A stretch of 21,155 bases of DNA from DASZZZ01 sp036260375 (GTDB lineage: Bacteria; Actinomycetota; CADDZG01; WHSQ01), in contig DASZZZ010000079.1 of the NCBI GenBank assembly GCA_036260375.1, positions 1 through 21,155 on the forward strand, read 5' to 3'. This document shows positions 1 through 6,369 of the stretch, piece by piece; the first letter of the stretch is position 1; every line of letters begins with the position of its first letter. A program made the translations under genes and the position numbers. The notes beneath the pieces are model-generated. The model ran no database searches and was not told the DNA's origin. It saw only the letters and a program-made list of their open reading frames with translations.

Positions 1-564
1 ATCCGGCGTCACGAAGTGGTTCGGCAGCCGGTTGAGCAGGATGTCGAGGCACGGGTCGAGTTGGAGCAGGTCCTTGAGCACGATGCGCGGCCGGCGCTCG
101 AGCCGCACGAGGACCTCGTGCACGAGCAGGAAGGAGTCGCCGGGACCCGCGTGACGGCTGAACACCAGCAGCGGACGTTCGAGCGCGCGCACGACGTCGT
201 CGGACGCGCCGCGCGGCTCGATGCGCACGTCGAGCTTCAGCACGCGCACGGCGTTGCGGTACAGCGCCGACAGGAGCCACGTCATGACGCGGTAGTGCTC
301 GTCGCGCATGGCGTCCGAGCGCATGCGCGCGCCGAATCCGCTTCCCACCCACAGCTCGAACAGACGCAGGATGCCGAGCGACTCGTGCACCATGTAGACG
401 ATCAGCATCCACAGCAGTCGCAGCGGCCTCCACCGGCCCGGGACCACCGGCGCGGCCGCGACCGCGAGCAGCAGCCATATCGGCAGCGTCGTCAGCAGCG
501 CGCCGGTCGCGACGAGCATCAGCGGCGCGAGCACGAGCCGGCGAACGATCCTCGGGGGCAGCAT
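1..564 (-). CDS. PlsC-like lysophospholipid acyltransferase (partial, runs off the left edge)
   Basis: An open frame of 188 codons runs from an ATG at 564 to the window edge without a stop, so the C-terminus is missing. The first 60 or so residues are strongly hydrophobic (one or two membrane segments, Leu/Val/Ala-rich, with a W-R-P-L-R loop). Near residue 139 comes F-S-R-H-A-G-P-G-D-S, which fits the HX4D catalytic motif of glycerolipid acyltransferases (PlsC family), where the His-Asp pair deacylates acyl-CoA or acyl-ACP onto a lysophospholipid. A later N-H-F-V may belong to the next family block. The start ATG overlaps the stop of the upstream lipase (TGATG), so the two are translationally coupled. 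The family is clear from the motif and membrane anchor; substrate position (sn-1 or sn-2) and acceptor are not. Role inferred: phospholipid synthesis or remodelling at the inner membrane. Confidence 0.8.
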   Translation of the reverse strand, partial: MLPPRIVRRLVLAPLMLVATGALLTTLPIWLLLAVAAAPVVPGRWRPLRLLWMLIVYMVHESLGILRLFELWVGSGFGARMRSDAMRDEHYRVMTWLLSALYRNAVRVLKLDVRIEPRGASDDVVRALERPLLVFSRHAGPGDSFLLVHEVLVRLERRPRIVLKDLLQLDPCLDILLNRLPNHFVTPD

Positions 565-1433
565 CAGACCGTCTGCAACGAGTCGAGGAACGCGCTGGTG
601 GCCGCGTGGGCGCGCTCGATGCGCTCGGCGACGCGCGAGAAGTCCGAGTAGCGCAGCTGCCGGCGGAGCTCGTTGACGCCCGCGTCCTCGCCGCTCGGCA
701 ACACGTGCGCGACGACGCCCTCGGGCAGCGACTCCATCTCCTCGGCGAAACGATGACGACGCGCGATCTCGAACGCGACGAGCCCCACGTCCCACGGACG
801 CGCCGGCACCGACAGCGGCTGCTCGATCCGTCCGACCTGCAACACGTAGATCAGCGTCGCGCCGAGCTTGACGGCGCGGTCGACGGGGATGCTGTTGACG
901 AGCCCGCCGTCGAAGAAGTGCTCGCCGTCGATCTCGACCGGCGGGAGCAGCCCCGGGACCGCGGACGACGCGAGCACGGCGTCGACGATCGGGCCCTCGG
1001 TGAACCAGTGCTCGGCGGCGCGCTCGATGCTCGCGGCGACGCACTGGAAGGGCACCCGCAGCTCCTCGATGTTCGACACGGTGACCTCACGCTCGACGAG
1101 CGCGCGCAGCGGCTCGTTCGCGTGCGCGTGCGTGCGCGTGCGCGCGAGCGTCGTGATGCGTCCGAGCATCGAGCCCTTGAAGATGCCGCTGCTCTCGACG
1201 CCGGCCCACAGCTCCGCGAGCCGCGCCACGCCGTCCATCGACGGCTCTGCCGCGACGACCGCGCCGTTGAGCGCGCCGATCGACGTCCCCACGACGACGT
1301 CCGGCACGACGCCGCGCTCGAGCAGCGCGCGCAACATTCCGACCTCGTTGGCGCCGAGCAGCCCGCCTCCGCCGAGCACGAACGCGGTGACGGGGCGCGA
1401 GGACGCGTCGGCGTCCGTCGCCGGTCCGCTCAT
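564..1433 (-). CDS. Patatin-like phospholipase / serine lipid acyl hydrolase
   Basis: A complete 289-residue patatin-fold protein. It has the glycine-rich oxyanion loop (G21-G-G-G-L-L-G), the nucleophile elbow G49-T-S51-I-G, and the catalytic aspartate in D175-G-G, so the Ser-Asp dyad is intact. There is no signal peptide or membrane segment, so it is probably cytosolic or membrane-associated. It resembles the compact bacterial RssA/YlbK-type patatins of about 300 residues. Its ATG lies 4 nt after the stop of mscR and its stop overlaps the start of the acyltransferase, so the three genes form one operon. A deacylase beside an acyltransferase suggests acyl-chain remodelling; this is inference. 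Residues 99-106 (R-T-R-T-H-A-H-A) come from a tandem 10-bp repeat in the DNA. Confidence 0.9.
   Translation of the reverse strand: MSGPATDADASSRPVTAFVLGGGGLLGANEVGMLRALLERGVVPDVVVGTSIGALNGAVVAAEPSMDGVARLAELWAGVESSGIFKGSMLGRITTLARTRTHAHANEPLRALVEREVTVSNIEELRVPFQCVAASIERAAEHWFTEGPIVDAVLASSAVPGLLPPVEIDGEHFFDGGLVNSIPVDRAVKLGATLIYVLQVGRIEQPLSVPARPWDVGLVAFEIARRHRFAEEMESLPEGVVAHVLPSGEDAGVNELRRQLRYSDFSRVAERIERAHAATSAFLDSLQTV
1121..1140. repeat. Perfect tandem duplication of a 10-bp unit
   Basis: The unit cgtgcgcgtg occurs twice back to back inside the patatin gene and continues imperfectly into the following cgcgcgagcg. It encodes an alternating Arg-Thr/His-Ala stretch. Ten is not a multiple of three, so gain or loss of one unit would shift the frame of the lipase. 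Confidence 0.85.
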
Positions 1434-1437
1434 GTCC

Positions 1438-2523
1438 TCAGACGACGACCACCGAGCGCAGGACGTCGCCGCGCTGCATCTTGTCGAACGCGTCCTCGAC
1501 GTCGTCGAGCGAGATCTTCTCCGACACGAAGCGGTCGAGGTCGAGACGCCCGCTGAGGTAGAGGTCGATGAGGACCGGGAAGTCGCGCGTCGGGAGGCAG
1601 TCGCCGTACCACGACGGCTTGAGCGCGCCGCCGCGCCCGAAGAACTCGATCATCGGCAGGTCGATGCGCATGTCCGGGTTCGGCACGCCGACCTGCACGA
1701 CGGTTCCGGCGAGGTCGCGCGCGTAGAACGCCTGCTCGAGGACCTTGGGATGGCCGACGGCCTCGATCGCGACGTCGACGCCGAAGCCGTCGGTCAGCGC
1801 GCGCACGGCGTCGACGGGATCGGTCTCACTTGCGTTCACGACGTCGGTGGCGCCGAACTCCTTGGCCCACTCGAGCTTGCGCGCGTCGAGGTCGATAGCG
1901 ATGACCTTGCGCGCGCCGGCGAGGACGGACGCGGCGATCGCCGCGTCGCCCACTCCCCCGCAGCCGAACACCGCGACCGTGTCGCCGCGCGTCACGTTGC
2001 CGGTGTTCACCGCGGCGCCGAAGCCGGCCATGATCCCGCAGCCGATGAGGCCCGCGGGCTCGGGGGCCGCCTTCGGGTTCACCTTGACCGCCTGACCCGA
2101 CGCGACGAGGGTCTTCTCGGCGAACGCGCCGATCCCGAGCGCGGGGCTCAACGGCGTGCCGTCCTCGAGCGTCATCGGCTGCTCGGCGTTGCGGCTCGCG
2201 AAGCAGTACCACGGCCGCCCGCGCAGGCACGAGCGGCACGTCCCGCACGGTGCGCGCCACGCGAGCACGACGAAGTCGCCGACCGCGACGTCGTCGACCC
2301 CGTCGCCGACCGCCTCTACGACGCCGGCGGCCTCGTGGCCGAGCAGGAACGGGAATTCGTCGTTGACCGCGCCCTCGCGGTAGTGGAGGTCGGTGTGGCA
2401 GACGCCGCACGACCGGACGGCGACGAGCGCCTCTCCGGGGCCGGGCTCGGGCACGAGGATGTCGGTCACCTCGACCGGCTCGCCCTTGGCGCGCGCCACG
2501 ACTGCTCTCACCTTGTGGGCCAT
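1438..2523 (-). CDS. mscR: S-(hydroxymethyl)mycothiol dehydrogenase (mycothiol-dependent formaldehyde dehydrogenase)
   Basis: A 361-residue zinc-dependent medium-chain alcohol dehydrogenase. Catalytic zinc ligands are visible as C42 in C-G-V-C-H-T-D, H63-E64 in G-H-E-A, and C162. Structural zinc is held by C93, C96, C99 and C107. The Rossmann motif is G187-C-G-G-V-G, and D211 after the second strand favours NAD. The sequence follows the mycobacterial MscR subgroup closely (Y-R-E-G-A-V-N-D-E-F-P-F, A-F-Y-A-R-D-L-A-G-T-V, S-W-Y-G-D-C-L-P). The enzyme oxidises the formaldehyde-mycothiol adduct to S-formylmycothiol and also reduces S-nitrosomycothiol. The ATG start has a GGGGAGGG ribosome-binding site about 10 nt upstream. 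It is the first gene of the operon with the patatin and the acyltransferase, and a long inverted repeat lies upstream of it. Confidence 0.93.
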   Translation of the reverse strand: MAHKVRAVVARAKGEPVEVTDILVPEPGPGEALVAVRSCGVCHTDLHYREGAVNDEFPFLLGHEAAGVVEAVGDGVDDVAVGDFVVLAWRAPCGTCRSCLRGRPWYCFASRNAEQPMTLEDGTPLSPALGIGAFAEKTLVASGQAVKVNPKAAPEPAGLIGCGIMAGFGAAVNTGNVTRGDTVAVFGCGGVGDAAIAASVLAGARKVIAIDLDARKLEWAKEFGATDVVNASETDPVDAVRALTDGFGVDVAIEAVGHPKVLEQAFYARDLAGTVVQVGVPNPDMRIDLPMIEFFGRGGALKPSWYGDCLPTRDFPVLIDLYLSGRLDLDRFVSEKISLDDVEDAFDKMQRGDVLRSVVVV

Positions 2524-2653
2524 GGGCCGGGACCCTCCCCGCTAGACGTCGACGCGCGCAACCCTAACGGCACGACGTGCGGTAGAACGCCACACTACTG
2601 CTGCGTGGCCTCGGTATCCGAGTCGAAGTGCCGTTAGGTGCACACTTAGGATC
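2524..2653 (-). promoter_or_regulatory. Leader/promoter region of the mscR operon
   Basis: This 130-base gap separates mscR from the 3' end of the low-GC island. Read on the minus strand it must hold the promoter of the mscR-patatin-acyltransferase operon, or the read-through region from the island. It contains the purine-rich ribosome-binding site next to the mscR ATG and an 11-bp inverted repeat described separately. I could not assign convincing -35 and -10 boxes. No small gene was seen. Confidence 0.5.
2563..2638. repeat. 11-bp perfect inverted repeat upstream of mscR
   Basis: CCTAACGGCAC at 2563-2573 is the exact reverse complement of GTGCCGTTAGG at 2628-2638. The arms are separated by 54 bases, so centre-to-centre spacing is 65 bp, about six helical turns. 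The distance is too long for a typical terminator, and no T-run follows. Two dimeric operator sites for a looping regulator of mscR, or a boundary trace of the neighbouring island, are both possible. The match is seen directly; the function is inferred. Confidence 0.6.
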
Positions 2654-3922
2654 TCAGTCAGGCGCGAAGAGTCGCTCCTCCGAGCGTGGCGATGAGGGTT
2701 CCTTCATGGAGTGGGGATCACCACTTGCCGAGTACGGCGTTCTTCGCTCTGGCAGTGCAGGTGCCGATCGATCAAAGGACAACTGAAGAACCTCTGCCGC
2801 CCTATCGCAAATGGTCGCTCCCCCAATAGTTTGCATGGCATCAAGAGTGACGTCGAGCAGCTGTCTATGCTCTCGTGTGAACAAGTGATCGAATGCGGGT
2901 GCCGTCCATGCGTCACCGCCCAGAAGGGCATCAAAGCAGGCAAGCTCGACGGTTTGAGGAAGCGTTCGCGCTACGTGCGCGTTACCTCTGTATCGCTCGG
3001 CTAAGTCGACGACGCGTGGCAACCACCCCGGCGTGACGGCGACTCCATCCAGCGCTGATTGCAGGTTCACAGGGAGGCGCTCTGCACCCGCGGCGACATA
3101 TTCACTGTGTATCGTCTCGACCTGACTACGAAAGAATGCATCCGCGACGGCCAGTATGCGCAGCACGTGCTTGTCATTTGGGTCGCCAGTCATCATGCCG
3201 ATTTCAAGCAACTGACCGAGTTCCGTGGACGATACTTCGTCGAGACGGGAAGCCGCTCGGACTACAGCTAGCACCAGGTTCAGTAAGGCATGGTAGGCAA
3301 CGATCTGCCCAGCTGGATCCGGAAGGACCGCCATACGTTCCACGGTCTTGCGCAAAGTGACGAGCGGCCCGAGAATCCGGTGCGGCGGAGCCAAGAGTGC
3401 CTCATGCCACAGCGCAAAACCGAGACGCGGGGAGAACTCCCCGAGAGCCTTGAATTGAGTTGCCGCACGTTTCTCGGCCCAACCGCACCGTTCGCCACCG
3501 AGGTGCGCAAACCGTGGAGGGAGCCACGCGTGCTCCGTTTCACGACGCTGAAGCGTCGCGGCGTCGAACGTTGTGACATCCAACGCGGCGGCCACTCGGC
3601 GCCCCCTTGTTGTAACGGTCCGTCGGACGAGGATCGCTCTCTCGGAGCGTAGGAGCTTTTGGAAGCCTGACAGCCACAGCAGCCTGTCGGCCTCGCCACT
3701 CTGCCCCCGCGTTGACTTGCATTCGAAGATCGTTCGCGTTTCTCGCAAACGCGCGTCCCACTCAAGGCTCAGGACGTCGATGTCTGTCAACACATCGGCG
3801 TCCGCCGCTCCTGGAAGAATCGCCGGCACTTGCGTACGAGCAAACGCACCCTCGGCGAACTCGATGCGCGCGACGCGGTATTCGAGCTCGATTCCTGTCG
3901 AGACCTTCTTTTTATGAGCCAT
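2654..3922 (-). CDS. PD-(D/E)XK nuclease-domain protein of unknown system
   Basis: A 422-residue protein when started at the ATG at 3922 (M-A-H-K-K-K). A further 76 upstream codons are open but lie inside the neighbouring gene. Residues 1-120 look like a restriction-endonuclease fold: E12/E14 in a first helix, T-D47-I-D49-V-L, then F-E67-C-K69, the D...ExK signature. After it comes a strand-helix-strand pattern (A-I-L-V ... T-F-D) as in Mrr-like or Card1-like nuclease domains. The remaining 300 or so residues are mostly helical and unrecognised. There is no signal peptide. Its start overlaps the end of the upstream winged-helix gene by 11 nt and has no clear ribosome-binding site, so translation is probably coupled. 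Codon use differs from the flanks. A defence or DNA-processing role is inferred; no known family name can be given. Confidence 0.75.
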   Translation of the reverse strand: MAHKKKVSTGIELEYRVARIEFAEGAFARTQVPAILPGAADADVLTDIDVLSLEWDARLRETRTIFECKSTRGQSGEADRLLWLSGFQKLLRSERAILVRRTVTTRGRRVAAALDVTTFDAATLQRRETEHAWLPPRFAHLGGERCGWAEKRAATQFKALGEFSPRLGFALWHEALLAPPHRILGPLVTLRKTVERMAVLPDPAGQIVAYHALLNLVLAVVRAASRLDEVSSTELGQLLEIGMMTGDPNDKHVLRILAVADAFFRSQVETIHSEYVAAGAERLPVNLQSALDGVAVTPGWLPRVVDLAERYRGNAHVARTLPQTVELACFDALLGGDAWTAPAFDHLFTREHRQLLDVTLDAMQTIGGATICDRAAEVLQLSFDRSAPALPERRTPYSASGDPHSMKEPSSPRSEERLFAPD

Positions 3923-5165
3923 ACTCGCGACGTCCAGCCGTCTCTCGGAGAGCTGCCAACAGTCTCTCCGTCTCACTTGACGCCTCAGGGAGCTTCCCGA
4001 GACGGGCTCGCTCCTGTTCGGGGTGGACGTAATCTCGTTGCTGTCCCAGCGCGCTGGCACTGCCGATCTCCTCTGACCGGTCAGCCTGTCGCCAAAACTC
4101 AAGTGCTCTCTCAGCAACATCAGCCTGCAGGAGCACGAGCTTATAGGCACGACGCGCTGGCTCCACCCTCACGATTCCTGCCGTCTCCAACATTGGGTAA
4201 TCGGTACGGATGTTGGGAACGTCTCCAGCTTCGCCATCGCGAATTAGCGCACGCAAGAATGTCTTCGGACCCCAAAGTCGGAAATGAGCGAATCGCTGCG
4301 CGTACACCATGGACCCGATCAGCTGTCGCACGTGCCCAGATGGATCTGCGCCAGACGGTGCTTCAAACGCGTTTCGCGACATATGAGGCGTGAAAAGAAA
4401 CGACTTCTCGTCACCATCGCTTGTTCGCACGAGCGATCGCTGCACAAGGTTATGAGCCACGGCAAAATGAACCCACTTTGGCTCCGTTGATGTCACCGCT
4501 TGCTCAGGAAGTCCTGGCGTTGCGGTGATCTCTTCAATGAGTCCACTGACAGCCGCATGAACGGCTCCATCCTCGCACTTGAGGGCCGCGGCGCTGTGAT
4601 CGGCATCACTCGCCCACACGTTCGGATTGAAGACGACGCGATGGCCATCTGCGCTTTGCGCAATGTGCACCAAGTTGAGGCTTCCAAGAAGATCCAACGC
4701 TCGTTGTGCTTCCCCTTCAGACGCGACGGACGATCCGATGTCGAGAGCCCGACGTACGGTGATGGGGACGACGGTCGTTGCATCAAGCAAGCGCAGTATC
4801 GCGATCTCGACTGCCTCGGGAGACGCCATTTGAAGGAGCGCGTCCGCGCTGGTCACTAGTTCCTCCATCGGGGGGATCTTCTCGCTAACACGCAATAGCG
4901 ACTTCTCTTGCCATTCACACTGCATCCAATTGAGAGTCTCGAGCGTGATGAGTATCTGACGCAAGGTGTGGGCCGGAATGCCCGCGCTCTGAGCTATTGC
5001 ACGTACCCGCGCCCCGGTCGACACGCCGCTTCCGCGCAACCGGACCGCCATCTCCAGAGTCGAACCCGCGAACTCAAGGTTTCCGAGCGCGGCTCGCTCC
5101 GGCCCAAGCGCGTACATGGCGAGATGTCGCGAAATTCCGAGTAGCGCTTCCGCGGTGCTAAGCAT
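3912..5165 (-). CDS. Multi-winged-helix protein, partner of the nuclease-like gene
   Basis: About 417 residues from the ATG at 5165, which has a GGGGGA ribosome-binding site some 8 nt upstream. A GTG at 5213 would add 16 residues but lacks such a site. Residues 50-95 form a plausible winged helix (A-I-A-Q-S-A-G-I-P-A-H-T-L-R-Q-I, then a helix and hairpin). Similar helix-wing patterns seem to recur near 125-180, 235-270 and 320-360 (for example M-L-E-T-A-G-I-V-R-V). This suggests an array of winged helices, as in DNA-binding or scaffold proteins. The tail from about 370 is charged and probably disordered. I do not recognise a named family. Overlap with the nuclease gene implies that they act together, perhaps as target-sensing and effector subunits. 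Base composition is lower in GC than the flanks. Confidence 0.7.
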   Translation of the reverse strand: MLSTAEALLGISRHLAMYALGPERAALGNLEFAGSTLEMAVRLRGSGVSTGARVRAIAQSAGIPAHTLRQILITLETLNWMQCEWQEKSLLRVSEKIPPMEELVTSADALLQMASPEAVEIAILRLLDATTVVPITVRRALDIGSSVASEGEAQRALDLLGSLNLVHIAQSADGHRVVFNPNVWASDADHSAAALKCEDGAVHAAVSGLIEEITATPGLPEQAVTSTEPKWVHFAVAHNLVQRSLVRTSDGDEKSFLFTPHMSRNAFEAPSGADPSGHVRQLIGSMVYAQRFAHFRLWGPKTFLRALIRDGEAGDVPNIRTDYPMLETAGIVRVEPARRAYKLVLLQADVAERALEFWRQADRSEEIGSASALGQQRDYVHPEQERARLGKLPEASSETERLLAALRETAGRREYGS

Positions 5166-5305
5166 ATTGAGTCCCCCAGCTACGTCTGTCTCCCCATCCT
5201 GGCCTCGACACACCTATCCACTGGTATCGACATATTCGCGTCGCTCAGCCCCGCGCACGCTCCCCGACTCGCTCTGCGACTACAGAATCTTGAACAACAG
5301 CGGGG
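5166..5305 (-). promoter_or_regulatory. Intergenic region carrying the island promoter
   Basis: 140 bases lie between the pspAA stop and the first island gene, both on the minus strand. It must hold the transcription start of the island unless the pspA operon reads through. It is AT-richer near 5210-5240 (for example tatcgacatattcg). No convincing promoter pair, terminator or tRNA fragment could be fixed. Confidence 0.35.
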
Positions 5306-5584
5306 TCAGCCCGGGAGCAGGCCCTCCTCGCCCAGCAGCTCCCGCACCTCCTCGAGCGACGCGTCGCTCGACGGCAGGACGTAGTCGGACGGGCCGAGGA
5401 AGTCGTCGGGCATGCGGCGGCCGGACTCAGTGACCGCGCGCACGAGGTCGAGCAGGGCGCTGCGGAAGGTCTGCTCGTCGCCCGCCTCGAGCGCGTCGAC
5501 GAGGCCCTGGTCGAGCTCGTTGAGGGCGTCGAGGTGACCGTCGTCGACCTCGAACTGGCCCTCGCCCATCACGCGCACGATCAC
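5306..5584 (-). CDS. pspAA: PspA-associated protein PspAA
   Basis: A 92-residue acidic protein starting M-I-V-R-V-M-G-E-G-Q-F-E-V and ending in the conserved L-E-E-V-R-E-L-L-G-E-E-G-L-L-P-G block. Both match the small actinobacterial protein PspAA that follows pspA. The GTG start overlaps the pspA stop (GTGA), so the two are translationally coupled; the conserved N-terminus supports this GTG over the ATG five codons on. The middle contains P-D-D-F-L-G-P-S-D-Y-V-L-P, also typical. It is presumed to bind or regulate PspA during envelope stress; the mechanism is not established. No membrane segment is present. Confidence 0.88.
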   Translation of the reverse strand: MIVRVMGEGQFEVDDGHLDALNELDQGLVDALEAGDEQTFRSALLDLVRAVTESGRRMPDDFLGPSDYVLPSSDASLEEVRELLGEEGLLPG

Positions 5585-6321
5585 TGCGACTCCTCCCGTC
5601 CCGACCGCAGCGCGGGGCCGGATCCCGACCCGAGCTCGTGCTTGAGGCGCTCGAGCTCGTTGTCGACGTTGCCCTTCGACGCGGTGCGCTCGAGCTCGGC
5701 CTCGATCGGGTCGGTCGTGCCGGTGTGGTCCTCGAGCGCGCCCGACTCGACGAGCGCGTCGATCGCCGCGCTGCGCGACTGCAGCTGGGCGATCTTGTCC
5801 TCCGCCCGTTCGATCGCGAGCCCGACGTCGCCCATCTCCTCCGACAGCCCCGTGACCGCCTCGTTGACGCGCGTCTCCGCCTCGGCCGCGGTGTAGCTCG
5901 CCTTCATCGTCTCCTTGCGGGTCTTGAACGCCTGCACCTTGGCCTCGAGCCGCTGCGCCGCCGCGACGAGCTTCTCCTCCTGCTGGCGGAGCTGCTCGTG
6001 CTGCGTCTTGAGGTCCTTGAGCTGCGCGACGACGGCCTCGCGACGGATCAGCGCCTCGCGCGCGAGGTCCTCGCGCCCCTGCTCCAGCGCCCGCTTCGCC
6101 TGGTCCTCGAGCTTCTCGCCCCGGTCGCGCGCCTGCTCCGCCTGGAGCTCGAGGCGCTTGCGGGCGGTGGCGACGTCGGTGACGCCGCGCCGCATCTGCT
6201 GCAGCATCTCGAGCTGGCGCTCGTACGAGTAGTCGAGCGACTCGCGCGGGTCCTCGGCCTTGTCGAGGGCCCGGCTCGCCTTCGCTCTGAAGATGTTCGC
6301 CAGCCGGCGCATCAAGGTCAT
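5581..6321 (-). CDS. pspA: PspA/IM30 (Vipp1) family phage-shock protein A
   Basis: A 246-residue almost fully helical coiled-coil protein with the amphipathic N-terminal helix (M-R-R-L-A-N-I-F-R-A-K), then E-D-P-R-E-S-L-D-Y-S-Y-E-R-Q, as in actinobacterial PspA. Long heptad stretches rich in Ala, Glu, Lys and Gln fill residues 25-180. PspA-family proteins assemble ESCRT-III-like rods on the inner membrane and protect it under stress. I chose the ATG at 6321 because GGGAG lies 7 nt before it; a GTG two codons earlier would leave that site touching the start codon. It is the first gene of a two-gene operon with pspAA and is divergent from a membrane-protein gene across a short promoter region. 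Confidence 0.93.
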   Translation of the reverse strand: MTLMRRLANIFRAKASRALDKAEDPRESLDYSYERQLEMLQQMRRGVTDVATARKRLELQAEQARDRGEKLEDQAKRALEQGREDLAREALIRREAVVAQLKDLKTQHEQLRQQEEKLVAAAQRLEAKVQAFKTRKETMKASYTAAEAETRVNEAVTGLSEEMGDVGLAIERAEDKIAQLQSRSAAIDALVESGALEDHTGTTDPIEAELERTASKGNVDNELERLKHELGSGSGPALRSGREESQ

Positions 6322-6327
6322 GGTCAC

Positions 6328-6369
6328 GCTCCCGTTACGTATTTCCCGGACGGGTATACAACCTTATCC
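6328..6369. promoter_or_regulatory. Compact divergent promoter between pspA and the membrane-protein gene
   Basis: Only about 40 bases separate the two divergent start codons. TATACA at 6355-6360 is a good -10 for the plus-strand gene and lies 9 nt before its ATG, giving a leaderless or nearly leaderless mRNA. The overlapping gtatac is self-complementary, so the same bases could serve a minus-strand promoter. The pspA side also carries the GGGAG ribosome-binding site. Initiation in one direction probably affects the other. Confidence 0.55.

Larger units (their letters stand above)
2650..5300. other. Lower-GC two-gene genomic island
   Basis: From about 2650 to 5300 the base composition drops: a sample at 4381-4440 has 31 G/C in 60, while flanking genes look to be well above 70%. 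Third codon positions often carry A or T, unlike the neighbours. The island holds two overlapping minus-strand genes and sits between two core loci (mscR and pspA). No integrase, transposase, tRNA or flanking direct repeat was seen. The contrast suggests acquisition by transfer. Confidence 0.7.

Noticed and set aside
16..651. 211-codon plus-strand open frame at the left edge
   Set aside because: His/Gln/Arg-rich shadow of the acyltransferase, whose HX4D motif and membrane segments lie on the minus strand.
868..2637. 589-codon plus-strand open frame over the patatin and mscR genes
   Set aside because: Low-complexity composition, and it is antisense to two clearly recognised enzymes.
3923..4150. 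76-residue N-terminal extension of the nuclease-like protein
   Set aside because: It lies inside the upstream winged-helix gene, is rich in Arg/Ser with no structure, and the nuclease domain begins right after the ATG at 3922.
2654..5165. Type I or type II restriction-modification system
   Set aside because: No methyltransferase or specificity subunit is present, so the nuclease cannot be called a standard restriction enzyme.
5270..5305. Possible tRNA 3' fragment or att site (gttcaagattctgtagtcgc on the minus strand)
   Set aside because: Only the GTTC-like start resembles a T-arm; stem pairing fails and no CCA or flanking repeat was found.
5638..6369. Upstream extension of the Gly-rich membrane protein
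   Set aside because: It is antisense to pspA and would bury the signal peptide that starts at 6370.
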